Assembly (NCBI RefSeq): GCF_007991215.1
Contig: NZ_BJXX01000028.1
Coordinates: 1-33,049 of the forward strand
Direction of reading: 5' to 3'
Source of the DNA: Aneurinibacillus danicus
GTDB lineage: Bacteria; Bacillota; Bacilli; Aneurinibacillales; Aneurinibacillaceae
Length of the DNA stretch: 33,049 nt
Shown: piece after piece, positions 24,591 through 32,479 of the stretch
Layout of the letters: the number at the start of each line of letters is the position of its first letter
How positions within the stretch are numbered: position 1 is the first letter of the stretch
Notes under the pieces: model-generated
Told to the model about the DNA's origin: nothing
The model's input: the letters and a program-made list of their open reading frames with translations, nothing else
The model's database searches: none
Made by a program: the position numbers and the translations under genes

Positions 24591-24701
24591 TTATGCTTTT
24601 TTGTTCTTTCTTTTTGAAGCAACAAACATGACGGTTAACAAAATGAGCGGAATCGCCATGGACCCGATTAATCCAAATATTGCAATTTGTTGTCCACCCA
24701 T
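24591..24701 (-). CDS. Small single-span membrane protein
   Basis: A 36-residue frame, MGGQQIAIFGLIG and then MAIPLILLTVMFVASKRKNKKA: one hydrophobic segment followed by a strongly basic tail, the usual layout of small membrane peptides with the C-terminus inside. AGGGGGG about ten bases before the ATG supports translation. Upstream frame to 24779 has no such support. Function unknown; it is in line with the many small membrane peptides of sporulating bacilli. Confidence 0.6.
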   Translation of the reverse strand: MGGQQIAIFGLIGSMAIPLILLTVMFVASKRKNKKA

Positions 24702-24741
24702 ACGAGCGTACCCCCCTGTGCTAATTTGATTCCATTGTAAT

Positions 24742-24804
24742 AAAAAGAGGCAGGCTGCGTCTACCGCGATCCCGTTCATTTTACACAGGTAGCCCTGTCT
24801 TTTT
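24742..24804 (-). terminator. Possible terminator after the zinc-ribbon gene
   Basis: On the minus strand AAAAAGACAGGGCT (24801-24788) and AGCCTGCCTCTTTTT (24753-24739) are imperfectly complementary with a long loop, and the distal arm ends in T5. Confidence 0.45.
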
Positions 24805-25201
24805 AATCAATTGTAAAACTTTCTTCACATTTTTCAGTTTGCCTTCGCTGCAACGCTTTTACGATTTGACGCAGCCACCGCGTATCCCCAAGCGACTTTA
24901 CAAGCAGATATAAGTCGAGCCATTCGTCAACGGTAAACGGCTTCCCCGAAGTGCGGTTTTTCAGCATCATACGAGTAAACGCCGAATGTTCAGCAAATGA
25001 AATCGCCCTTTCTTCTTTCGATGTATGAAGGCGCTGCAGACACTGCTTTAAATCTTCTTTCACCTGCTCTACCAGCTCATGATGTTCGCAGTAGCAGCAT
25101 CGGTATATAGGCACATGTTCAATTTGGGTATGATTCATATACACTAGTTTGCGCAAATATAAATGCATCACATGGCCGCAGCGGGCACATTGTTTCTCCA
25201 T
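24803..25201 (-). CDS. Zinc-ribbon protein of unknown function
   Basis: A 132-residue protein starting MEKQCARCGHVM and continuing to YRCCYCEHHELVEQ: a CxxC...CCxxC pair typical of a small zinc ribbon, similar in style to YgiT-type and YokU-like proteins. The remainder is helical and charged (LKQCLQRLHTSKEERAISFAEHSAF, DEWLDLYLLVKSLGD), with a second possible nucleic acid or protein-binding role. AAAGGGGAACAGG precedes the ATG; the nine-codon upstream extension is not supported. It lies 75 bp from the next small cysteine-rich gene on the same strand, probably cotranscribed. Confidence 0.72.
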   Translation of the reverse strand: MEKQCARCGHVMHLYLRKLVYMNHTQIEHVPIYRCCYCEHHELVEQVKEDLKQCLQRLHTSKEERAISFAEHSAFTRMMLKNRTSGKPFTVDEWLDLYLLVKSLGDTRWLRQIVKALQRRQTEKCEESFTID

Positions 25202-25276
25202 TGCCTGTTCCCCTTTCCCGTCACACACTGTCGGTTTGCCTTATATGTATTCAGGGAAAGGGCGGTTTAACCCTCT

Positions 25277-25483
25277 TTAATAGCGAGCGTTAATTTTTCG
25301 ACATGCCGGACAGATCGCCACTCTTGCCGCGCTGCCCTCCTCATTTTCCACTGTATATCCTTTCAAACTTTCATTCGAATCACAATACATACACTCGGAA
25401 GAGAAATCCATGTCAAAGTTCGCTTTCCAGGCAAATGGCTTGAAAACTTGACCGATGCCAATCCATTGCGACATTTCGCTCAT
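25277..25483 (-). CDS. Small Cys-rich (zinc-binding) protein
   Basis: A 68-residue protein with two Cys pairs, CMYC and CPAC, spaced as in a rubredoxin or zinc-ribbon knuckle. The N-terminal part (MSEMSQWIGIGQVFKPFAWKAN) lacks cysteine. AAGGAGG sits seven bases before the ATG, a strong translation signal. It is upstream of the zinc-ribbon gene at 24803. Unknown function. Confidence 0.72.
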   Translation of the reverse strand: MSEMSQWIGIGQVFKPFAWKANFDMDFSSECMYCDSNESLKGYTVENEEGSAARVAICPACRKINARY

Positions 25484-25588
25484 TTTGCAACCTCCTTGCA
25501 TTCACCAGCATTCTTTTCTTCGATATTTTCTATCATGAACAATAACTATCTGCTTTATACGAATTGCAAGAAAATAATTACTTTCACA

Positions 25589-25676
25589 TTGTCCCATCCG
25601 CCACATACACTGTATAGATAACGTTTATGTATCGACGCCAATACTGTGTTCAAACCACAAAAGGATATCGATACAT
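25589..25676 (+). promoter_or_regulatory. Candidate promoter and inverted repeat before the HtrA-like gene
   Basis: TTGTCC (25589-25594), 18 bases, TATAGA (25613-25618). Just downstream, ATGTATCGA (25627-25635) and TCGATACAT (25668-25676) form a 9-bp inverted repeat with a 32-base spacer in the untranslated leader. It may be a hairpin or a pair of operator half-sites. Confidence 0.4.
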
Positions 25677-25714
25677 CTGTATGTAATTCATACTGGCAGG
25701 AAGGAGGAAAGTGA

Positions 25715-26431
25715 TTGAAACGAAAAACCGCTCATGTAACCAGAACATTCCGTAAACCTTCCCACATGCATCCCGCTAACTTCTTCGTTCCTATCGTGGA
25801 AAAAACAACACCGGCCATCATCTCTATCACTACGGAAGACTATGTTGTAAATCGAAAAATGTCACAAATCCTGCACCACTTTCTGTTTCCCAATTCCCAG
25901 GCACCCGGAAAAGAGGTGCGCCGCAGCTTCGGCACCGGCTTTATTATTCATCCGCGGGGATATGTGCTCACAAGCGAACATGTCATTCACAATGCTAAAA
26001 CCATTTACGTCAAGCTGGCTTCCGGCGAAACAAAACCAGCAGAGGTTATGTGGAGCGACCAAAAGCGCGATCTCACCCTTCTCCGTATCACAACAGTACG
26101 CGGCCCGCTTCCCGTACTCCCGCTCGGCTCTTCCACTGAAGTCCAAGTAGGTGAAATGGTCATCTCCATCGGCAATCCGCTCGGGCTTGAGAATACCGTA
26201 ACCACCGGTATTATTAGCGCAAAAAACCGGCCGGTACAAATCGCCGGCCGGAAATACGAAGATATTATTCAAACGGATGCCGCCATTAATCCTGGAAACA
26301 GCGGCGGACCACTTATCAATATGAACGGCGAAGCGATCGGCATGAACGCCTTTATCATCCGGGACAACCATGGGCTTGGTTTCGCTATCGGGATTGACAG
26401 TATCAAACCGCTCATCCGTAAATTTCTGTAG
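25715..26431 (+). CDS. HtrA-like S1C serine protease without membrane anchor or PDZ domain
   Basis: A 238-residue trypsin-fold protease of the DegP/HtrA type. The triad is readable as His89 (TSEHVI), Asp119 (KRDLTLL) and Ser196 (GNSGGPL), with oxyanion and specificity segments (SIGNPLGL, GLGFAIG). Unlike normal HtrA (about 400 residues), there is no transmembrane segment before the protease domain and no PDZ domain after it; the protein ends right after the last strands of the protease. It should therefore be cytosolic, or packaged in the spore. Start TTG at 25715, seven bases behind a perfect AAGGAGG. It is convergent with prfC, only four bases between the stops. Confidence 0.88.
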   Translation: MKRKTAHVTRTFRKPSHMHPANFFVPIVEKTTPAIISITTEDYVVNRKMSQILHHFLFPNSQAPGKEVRRSFGTGFIIHPRGYVLTSEHVIHNAKTIYVKLASGETKPAEVMWSDQKRDLTLLRITTVRGPLPVLPLGSSTEVQVGEMVISIGNPLGLENTVTTGIISAKNRPVQIAGRKYEDIIQTDAAINPGNSGGPLINMNGEAIGMNAFIIRDNHGLGFAIGIDSIKPLIRKFL

Positions 26432-26435
26432 ACAT

Positions 26436-28013
26436 TTATTCGTACGACGTGCTGACAAACTCCACATCCGGATTCTTCTCTTTCGCCCAGCGCTCGGCGA
26501 ACTCATTCTCCAGTAATACCACCAATCTTCCTTCCCGGTCGCGCACTACCAGGCTTCCCCCGTATTGAATCAAATTCAATTCATGTTCTTTCTTATTTCC
26601 TTTTACCCAGCGGGCCAGTGAATAGCCTAACGGTTGAATTTCAACCTCCACGCCGTATTCGCCCCGCATCCGGTGTTCGAACACCTCGAGCTGCAACTGG
26701 CCCACGACGCCAAGAATCAGCGTCTCGGCGCCGGGGGCAGCCGTAGTGAAATACTGGACAGCCCCTTCTTCCGTCAGCTGCTGCATCCCTTTATGGAATT
26801 GCTTATGCTTCATTGCGTCTTTAGCACGTACTCGCGCAAAAATTTCCGGCGAGAAATGCGGAATGCCGGCAAAATTAAACGTCTGGTTTCCTTCTACCAG
26901 CGTATCCCCGATTCCGAATGTACCCGGATCGAACAATCCAATAATATCCCCCGGGTATGCTTCTTCGACAATGTTACGTTCCTGCGCCAGAAATTGCTGT
27001 GGTTGAGATAACTTGATGCGTTTACCGGTACGAACATGCTGCACCGCCATGCCGCGGTTGAACGTACCCGATACAATCCGCAAAAAAGCGATGCGGTCAC
27101 GGTGAGCCGGATTCATGTTAGCCTGGATTTTGAATACAAAGCCGGAAAACTTGCCGCTATCCGGCTGTATCAGTCCTTTGTCGCTCATGCGCGGCGCCGG
27201 ACTTGGCGCAAGACGAAGGAAATACTCGAGGAATGACTGCACCCCGAAATTGGTCAGCGCACTGCCGAAGAAGACAGGCGTAAGTAAGCCTGTGCTGACT
27301 TTCTCCATGTCAAACGGGTCGCCCGCAATGTCTAAAAGCTCGATATCTTCTTCAAGCTTCGCATACAGCGTTTCCCCGATGATTGCTTTCACTCTGGCAT
27401 TGCTTTCCCCATCCTGAAATGCAGGAATAATATTGCGTTCCTTCTCCCCGCGCTTAAACAGCTCAACCCACTGCTTCTCCCGGTCATATACGCCGTGAAA
27501 ATCGATCCCTGATCCGATCGGCCAGTTCATCGGACACGAACGGATGCCAAGCACCTCTTCCAGTTCCTCAAGAAGCTCCAGCGGATCTTTCGCATCGCGA
27601 TCCATTTTATTGATGAATGTGAAGATTGGAATCTTCCGCATGCGGCATACTTCAAACAGCTTAATCGTCTGCGGCTCTACCCCTTTGGCCGCGTCAATCA
27701 GCATCACCGCGCTATCGGCCGCGGTCAATGTACGATATGTGTCTTCGCTGAAATCCTGGTGTCCGGGCGTATCCAAAATATTGACCGCATACCCGTCATA
27801 GGAGAATTGCATTACGCTTGATGTGACGGAAATACCGCGCTGCTTCTCAATCTCCATCCAGTCAGATGTGGCCTGCTTCGATTTGCGGCTTTTGACCATC
27901 CCCGCAGTATGAATCGCACCACCGAAATACAACAGCTTTTCGGTCAGCGTCGTTTTTCCGGCGTCCGGGTGCGAGATGATCGCAAATGTTTTTCTTGTTT
28001 CTTGCTTAGCCAT
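26436..28013 (-). CDS. prfC: Peptide chain release factor 3
   Basis: Translational GTPase that removes RF1/RF2 from the ribosome after termination. The 525 residues match RF3. Motifs: SHPDAGKTT (G1), DTPGHQDFSEDTYRTL (G3), FINKMDRDAKDP (G4), GSGIDFHGVYDR-type switch regions, and the C-terminal domain with GVVGQLQLEVFEHRM and GVEVEIQPLGYSLARW. The ATG at 28013 has GGAGG 13 bases upstream, longer than usual. A 13-codon extension above it lacks a better start. Its neighbour in front ends with a terminator, so it is transcribed from a promoter in the short gap or by read-through. Confidence 0.95.
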   Translation of the reverse strand: MAKQETRKTFAIISHPDAGKTTLTEKLLYFGGAIHTAGMVKSRKSKQATSDWMEIEKQRGISVTSSVMQFSYDGYAVNILDTPGHQDFSEDTYRTLTAADSAVMLIDAAKGVEPQTIKLFEVCRMRKIPIFTFINKMDRDAKDPLELLEELEEVLGIRSCPMNWPIGSGIDFHGVYDREKQWVELFKRGEKERNIIPAFQDGESNARVKAIIGETLYAKLEEDIELLDIAGDPFDMEKVSTGLLTPVFFGSALTNFGVQSFLEYFLRLAPSPAPRMSDKGLIQPDSGKFSGFVFKIQANMNPAHRDRIAFLRIVSGTFNRGMAVQHVRTGKRIKLSQPQQFLAQERNIVEEAYPGDIIGLFDPGTFGIGDTLVEGNQTFNFAGIPHFSPEIFARVRAKDAMKHKQFHKGMQQLTEEGAVQYFTTAAPGAETLILGVVGQLQLEVFEHRMRGEYGVEVEIQPLGYSLARWVKGNKKEHELNLIQYGGSLVVRDREGRLVVLLENEFAERWAKEKNPDVEFVSTSYE

Positions 28014-28082
28014 ATATGTAAAAAAGCCTCCGTTTTCTTGAGTTTGCAACACATTTAACTATACCATGTTTCCTTGCCGCAA

Positions 28083-28121
28083 AAAAGAAAAAGAGAACGC
28101 CTCCTCGGAAGCATTCTCTTT
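28083..28121 (-). terminator. Terminator after the YhcN-like gene
   Basis: On the minus strand AAAGAGAATGC (28121-28111) pairs with GCGTTCTCTTT (28100-28090), with one G-U pair, then TTCTTTTTT. Confidence 0.88.
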
Positions 28122-28138
28122 CTGTGCAGTACGCTCTG

Positions 28139-28777
28139 TTAACGGAACGGCGCAGTGACTGAGCGGCCGATATCGCGAATGAGTACGGCAATATCCCGGC
28201 CGGTTGTGCGCAGCGCATTTGCCCCCATTCCGCCCATCCGATCGCTCAACGTACGTATACGCTGTGTCAGTGTTTTGTCTGCGGTGACGTGAACGGCGTA
28301 CCCGGGTTCAGCACGCTTAACGGCTTCATATACGCTGCGCTCTAACATTTTCATATTGGACGCCGTGCTCCCTTCGATCCCGATAACCGCGTCATTTCCA
28401 TGCACAACCACAGTAGCGCGGGTCACCCCGTTTACATTCGACGCAATCCGGGCTATGCGTTCAGCTACCTGTTGGTTCTGCTGTGCCGTCCCATCAGGAC
28501 GAACGCCATAAGCGTTATAACGGTCAGGAACAGCATTCGGGTACGGATACAGACGCGCCATATCGGGACGCAGCCCATAGTACTGTGTACCATATGGACG
28601 AATGCCGAGATTGTCGTTCATCGTCGTGCCGTTTGTATTATACTGGTTCAAACGGTACGTTTCGGACTGTGTTCTCGCCGCGTTATCCGTTCCGGTACGC
28701 GGCCCGCAGGCGGCAAGCGTGCCGGCCATCGTCAGGGCAAGCGAAGCGGCAACAACCATTTTTACCGGTTTGTACAT
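28139..28777 (-). CDS. YhcN/YlaJ-family sporulation lipoprotein
   Basis: A 212-residue lipoprotein. The signal ends in the lipobox LAAC, with Cys near residue 24. A low-complexity Asn/Tyr/Arg/Pro-rich linker (about 30-105) leads to a folded domain (about 108-195) with VAERIARIASNVNGVTRATVVVHGNDAVIGI, the pattern of the YhcN/YlaJ family, which is made during sporulation in Bacillales and attached to a spore membrane. A GGGAGTG site precedes the ATG at 28777. The open frame upstream to 28843 is not supported. It follows the CBS gene on the same strand. Confidence 0.85.
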   Translation of the reverse strand: MYKPVKMVVAASLALTMAGTLAACGPRTGTDNAARTQSETYRLNQYNTNGTTMNDNLGIRPYGTQYYGLRPDMARLYPYPNAVPDRYNAYGVRPDGTAQQNQQVAERIARIASNVNGVTRATVVVHGNDAVIGIEGSTASNMKMLERSVYEAVKRAEPGYAVHVTADKTLTQRIRTLSDRMGGMGANALRTTGRDIAVLIRDIGRSVTAPFR

Positions 28778-28900
28778 AGATAGGTCACTCCCATCTTTCG
28801 TTTGTGCAGCTAAAACAGAAGTCACCGTGAAAATAAATGGCAAAGGGCCGGAATTTATCGTTCCTACCTTTTTTTCCTGCGTTATCCTCTGTTAGGATAA

Positions 28901-29332
28901 TTAATGGCCGGGTTCACTTGGCTGAGAAATACTAGAAAGAGCGTCGCCCGCCTCATTCTGGTAAATATCCTGAACTGCCAGGTCACCTAGAGCGACAATG
29001 CCTACGACCTGGTTATTATCAACAACCGGCAAACGGCGAATTTGATTTTTTGCCATAAGGGCAGCCGCCTCATGTACGTCCATTTGTGCCGGTGCCGTAA
29101 CGATATTGTGCGTCATGATATCGCGCACCTTTGTCTGGCTGTCGCGATTCTGAGCTGAAGCGCGGATCGCGATATCACGGTCTGTAATCATCCCTACGCA
29201 CTGACCGTTTTCCACAACCGGAACAGCTCCCACATTGTAGCTGTTCATGATGTTTGCCGCTTCCTGAAGCGTTTGGTTCGGCTGTACCGTAGCCACCTGA
29301 CGGGTCATGATATCCTGTAAACGTTGTGACAT
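28901..29332 (-). CDS. CBS-domain pair protein
   Basis: A 143-residue protein that is essentially one CBS pair: MSQRLQDIMTRQVATVQPNQTLQEAANIM and VGMITDRDIAIRA, then VRDIMTHNIVTAPAQMDVHEAAALM and RRLPVVDNNQVVGIVALGDLAV. CBS pairs bind AMP, ATP or related ligands and act as sensors; this type is common as a stand-alone protein in bacilli, target unknown. The last 15 residues are flexible. AGGGAGGG with six A before the ATG is a strong start. A short stem (TTATCCT with AGGATAA, 28882-28900) lies right after the stop but has no T-run on this strand. Confidence 0.9.
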   Translation of the reverse strand: MSQRLQDIMTRQVATVQPNQTLQEAANIMNSYNVGAVPVVENGQCVGMITDRDIAIRASAQNRDSQTKVRDIMTHNIVTAPAQMDVHEAAALMAKNQIRRLPVVDNNQVVGIVALGDLAVQDIYQNEAGDALSSISQPSEPGH

Positions 29333-29437
29333 TTTTTTCCCTCCCGTGTGCGTATGTCGGATTCAGGTGAATCCTTTTATAGCGTGATAAATAAAGATAA
29401 AATGTATGCGTGGGTAATTCTGCAAAGGAGGGCTGCT

Positions 29438-30973
29438 GTGAAGGTTTTACTTTTATTTCTTACACTGTGGGTTGGCCTTGGAACATGGGGACTTTCTCCC
29501 GTGTCAGCGGCCGACGGCAAACTGGCCGGCAAAAAGATTGTATTGATTCCGCTGGACAGCCGACCTGTGAATACTGAATACATAACAATGCTCGGGGAAA
29601 TAAGCGGAACGTCCGTCGTCTACCCGAAGGAAGGGATGGATGAATACAGGCGGTCTGCCGACTATCCAAAAATAAAAGCATTCTTAATGCGCGAACTCCC
29701 CAAAGCAGACGCTGTCTTTATCTGCGTACCTCAGTGGCTGAACGGGAGCCTAATCGAAGGAAGACATACAATGAGCTACATTTTGAATGGCCATCGGCTA
29801 GATGATTTGAAATCCATCCTATCTGCCTATAAAGACAAAAAAGTGTACCTCATCGGGCTTATCCCCCGGGAAAAACCTTCCTATGCAGGCGCTGCTTTTT
29901 CTTATGCGACGGAACTTACGCAGTACGGACGCAAGTACGCACAGTACATGCTGTCCAAGACGGAAGTTAGCCGCAATTATATGCTGTATTTTCTGCGCAA
30001 ACTGGAAAGCTCAATTCCATCTATGTACGTGAAGGATTATTTACGTTTATTTAATGAAAACGCGCGGGTTTTATATATACTGTCCAATTGGGCTAAGGCC
30101 GGTCTCGTCGATGAAGTAGTTATCGGCACCGATGATACAAGCGACATTGGATTACCGAAACTCAACGAGTGGAGAATCCGTCAGTACTGCCGCGAACAGG
30201 GGATTCGCAATGTTCATATTATGACAGGAGCGGACGATATTACCGCTCTTCTGCTGGCACGATACAAAAATGAGGTGACCGGCTCTGCATCCCGCTATGA
30301 CATTACCTTCTCCCATGAAGGATTAAAAAGCAAAATCAAGGCATACGACGGGCAGCCTTTGAACGAAGTCATCCGGGATAAGATCGCGTTCGTTCAACCT
30401 GAGGAGCCAGTGAACAGTGTACCTGCCTCCCTGTCGCTCTATATCCATTCACACGAAGAATCCATTGAAAAGCTCAAACGCTGGATTCATGAAAACCCTG
30501 GACGTGTACGCGGCGTGGCCGACGTATCGTACGCAGGCTTCCTCGATACGGTTTGGATGGAGAACTATCTGCGGCAGCAGCTTTCCCGCGAGATTGATAG
30601 CTTTGCGGCGTGGAATACGAGCGGTAATACACTGGGTCTGCTTGTGGCTCACATGGAGATGATCCGCGATCAGCCAACCTGGAATACTGCGCACGAGAAA
30701 TGGCTGACGCTTCGCTATGCTGAAGATTATTATTATAACGTTATTAAACGTTACGAATTTGCGATGCGTTACCCTTCCACTATGGAGCTTTCACCTAATG
30801 AAGAAGAAGCGTTAATGAAAGAGGTTGAGACGCAAACAAATAAATTTCTGACTACTCTTTCCCTTGCCACGCGCAGAGACGGACATCAAGAATCTGTACC
30901 TGTTCCTATTCGCGTTGAAAAAGCCGCACTTCCATGGCACCGCATTTTTGAAATTCGCTATATATGGAGGTAA
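29438..30973 (+). CDS. Secreted DUF4127 family protein
   Basis: A 511-residue protein with a signal peptide (KVLLLFLTLWVGLGTWGLSP, cut at VSA-AD). The mature part begins with IVLIPLDSRPVNTEY, the hallmark of DUF4127, whose function is unknown. Further family-like segments are FICVPQWLNGSLIEGR, VIGTDDTSDIGLPKLNEW and VRGVADVSYAG, where Asp-rich loops in the second suggest a metal or substrate site. The start is GTG at 29438, six bases after AAAGGAGG; 30 more codons upstream lack a site. Divergent from the CBS gene, convergent with the MltG-like gene, with a terminator shared at the 3' end. Confidence 0.85.
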   Translation: MKVLLLFLTLWVGLGTWGLSPVSAADGKLAGKKIVLIPLDSRPVNTEYITMLGEISGTSVVYPKEGMDEYRRSADYPKIKAFLMRELPKADAVFICVPQWLNGSLIEGRHTMSYILNGHRLDDLKSILSAYKDKKVYLIGLIPREKPSYAGAAFSYATELTQYGRKYAQYMLSKTEVSRNYMLYFLRKLESSIPSMYVKDYLRLFNENARVLYILSNWAKAGLVDEVVIGTDDTSDIGLPKLNEWRIRQYCREQGIRNVHIMTGADDITALLLARYKNEVTGSASRYDITFSHEGLKSKIKAYDGQPLNEVIRDKIAFVQPEEPVNSVPASLSLYIHSHEESIEKLKRWIHENPGRVRGVADVSYAGFLDTVWMENYLRQQLSREIDSFAAWNTSGNTLGLLVAHMEMIRDQPTWNTAHEKWLTLRYAEDYYYNVIKRYEFAMRYPSTMELSPNEEEALMKEVETQTNKFLTTLSLATRRDGHQESVPVPIRVEKAALPWHRIFEIRYIWR

Positions 30974-31020
30974 AAAAAGACGGACATCCCCAATCCGTAT
31001 CGGAGATGTGCGTCTTTTTT
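30973..31020. terminator. Bidirectional terminator shared by convergent genes
   Basis: AAAAAAGACGGACATC (30973-30988) pairs with GATGTGCGTCTTTTTT (31005-31020) with a single mismatch. The left arm begins at the last base of one stop codon (TAA, 30971-30973); the right arm ends at the first base of the other (31020-31022). Confidence 0.92.
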
Positions 31021-31481
31021 CATTTTGCCTTCGCTGTTGTAATAATCTTTGCGATTTCCGGGATTTTCATATTGCTGCTAAGATCATACGTACCGAAACG
31101 TACCGAACCCATAAGGCTGAAATCATTTAAATACTTCAACAGCACTTTTTTATCCTTGATAATATGGACCTCCTGCAGCTTATCAGCCACTTCTTCCGGA
31201 CTCATGCCTTTCCCGATTACCAGGCGATATGTGTATACTTTCTCCTCAGGCTGTACCGCCGGTTTCGGCTGCGGCTGTTGACTTGCTGCCGTGTTTGCCA
31301 GAGACGGAGCAGGCATTTGGATTTCTTTGATTGGCTGACTTGCAGGATCCTGCTTCTGCACGCTCTCAGCCTTGGCTTTCTTCTCAGGCAGCTCCCTGTA
31401 ATAAACGAACGACAGTACTGCGGTTGAAAATAAGATGCCGGCGGCGAACCCGCGCAATCCTTGCTTTGTTACTTTAAGCAC
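31020..31481 (-). CDS. Membrane-anchored protein with MltG-like LysM subdomain
   Basis: A 153-residue protein: N-terminal membrane segment (RGFAAGILFSTAVLSFVYY), a disordered Pro/Gln/Lys linker to about 85, then a domain of about 60 residues (GMSPEEVADKLQEVHIIKDKKVLLKYL, GTYDLSSNMKIPEIAKIIT). That end resembles the LysM-like subdomain of the lytic transglycosylase MltG, including GxYxL-type residues. The catalytic part of MltG is absent, so it may bind peptidoglycan or a partner rather than cut. GTG start, with GGAG ten bases upstream. It overlaps the end of the next gene by eight bases, so translation is probably coupled. Confidence 0.72.
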   Translation of the reverse strand: MLKVTKQGLRGFAAGILFSTAVLSFVYYRELPEKKAKAESVQKQDPASQPIKEIQMPAPSLANTAASQQPQPKPAVQPEEKVYTYRLVIGKGMSPEEVADKLQEVHIIKDKKVLLKYLNDFSLMGSVRFGTYDLSSNMKIPEIAKIITTAKAK

Positions 31482-31707
31482 CCTCTTTTTTCTCCTTTAT
31501 GCTTTCTTTCGCGTGGCGATTGTCTGCAATCTTTCGATTCGCCTGCGCACCCAGCGTATTCTGTACCTGGTGGATTTCTTTAAGAATCTGAATGGACAGA
31601 TTCTCTACCTTCTCTTCCAACTGTCCGGCCTGATCTTTCTCCTTATAAAAGGAGTAAATGAGAATCCCAATACCAAGCAAAAGTAAGCCGATAATTGTAT
31701 ACTCCAT
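31474..31707 (-). CDS. Small membrane protein with coiled coil
   Basis: A 77-residue protein beginning with a membrane segment (MEYTIIGLLLLGIGILIYSFY), then a charged helical part with heptad pattern (LEEKVENLSIQILKEIHQVQNTL) ending in basic residues. The ATG at 31707 has GGAGG five bases upstream; an ATG four codons earlier falls inside that site. It is the first gene of the pair with the MltG-like gene, overlapping its start by eight bases, which suggests the two membrane proteins are made together. Function unknown. Confidence 0.75.
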   Translation of the reverse strand: MEYTIIGLLLLGIGILIYSFYKEKDQAGQLEEKVENLSIQILKEIHQVQNTLGAQANRKIADNRHAKESIKEKKEGA

Positions 31708-31951
31708 AGTTTCCTCCATTCATTCGTTTATTTGTTCGTTCCCGGATGCATGTTTTTCTGCCTTTTCCTTTATACCATACCTACATGAAAATACAAGGGA
31801 AAATCGACACTGAAACCGTTTTCTCCCATTTTGTTACACGAATTTTGTCGAATAATGCATTCGTCCTTTTTTGAAAAAAAACTGTACTTTGTACAAACCG
31901 TCCTCCCATATCTATAGGAAAGGTTAAACACATCGAAAGGAGCGCAAGCAC

Positions 31952-32188
31952 ATGCATACGTTTCGCAAAAAGTATCGCGTATACGCAAGCCCGTGTGATC
32001 CATGTCCGCCGATGACCAGAAAAACATATGAAACTCCGCCGCAGTTGTATATGGGCTTTCAGCCCTATGGATTGCCACAATACCCACCAGCAGAGGCACT
32101 ATGTCTAGGGACTCTATGGCCCGCCCTGTATGCCCCGTACCAAAACCCGTATAAAGACAAACACGGCAAGGGAGGGGGAGACGCATGA
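31952..32188 (+). CDS. cotJA: Spore coat-associated protein CotJA
   Basis: First gene of the cotJABC operon, expressed in the mother cell under sigma-E in B. subtilis; the products join the spore coat. The 78 residues are Pro- and Tyr-rich (YRVYASPCDPCPP, PPQLYMGFQPYGLPQYPPAEAL, GTLWPALYAPY), as in CotJA. AAAGGAG precedes the ATG. Its TGA overlaps the cotJB ATG (ATGA). Upstream is CATATCTAT, which loosely resembles a sigma-E -10 (CATANNNT), but I see no matching -35. Confidence 0.88.
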   Translation: MHTFRKKYRVYASPCDPCPPMTRKTYETPPQLYMGFQPYGLPQYPPAEALCLGTLWPALYAPYQNPYKDKHGKGGGDA

Positions 32189-32445
32189 AGCAGACGGATG
32201 AACAGTACCGTGACCTTTTGCTCGAAATCCAACAGGTTGACTTTGTTATTATTGAGTTGAATTTGTATCTTAATACCCACCCGCATGACCATGCAGCTAT
32301 TGCACAATACAACGAGTATGTACAGCGCAGCATGCAACTGAAAAAGAATTTCGAGGCAATATATGGTCCGTTGACCAGTTTTGGTTACAGCTATTCCCCT
32401 ATCCCTTGGAAATGGAAGGATGCTCCCTGGCCCTGGCAAGTATAG
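32185..32445 (+). CDS. cotJB: Spore coat protein CotJB
   Basis: Second cotJ gene; 86 residues, the usual size. It opens KQTDEQYRDLLLEIQQVDFVIIELNLYLNTHP, then a helical middle (AIAQYNEYVQRSMQLKKNFE), and ends in a Trp-Pro-rich tail (PWKWKDAPWPWQV) that is characteristic of CotJB. The ATG overlaps the cotJA stop, so the two are translationally coupled. cotJC starts 34 bases after its stop. Confidence 0.93.
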   Translation: MKQTDEQYRDLLLEIQQVDFVIIELNLYLNTHPHDHAAIAQYNEYVQRSMQLKKNFEAIYGPLTSFGYSYSPIPWKWKDAPWPWQV

Positions 32446-32479
32446 TATCAAAAAATGAAGGTAAAGGAGGCGAGCGGAT

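Noticed and set aside
28882-28900. Hairpin TTATCCT/AGGATAA after the CBS gene as a terminator
   Set aside because: There is no T-run after it on the minus strand; it may be a processing stem at most.
31846-31918. Palindromes CGAAT-N5-ATTCG and TGTAC-N3-GTACA upstream of cotJA as a regulatory site
   Set aside because: Both are short and expected by chance in an AT-rich spacer; no matching regulator is known to me.
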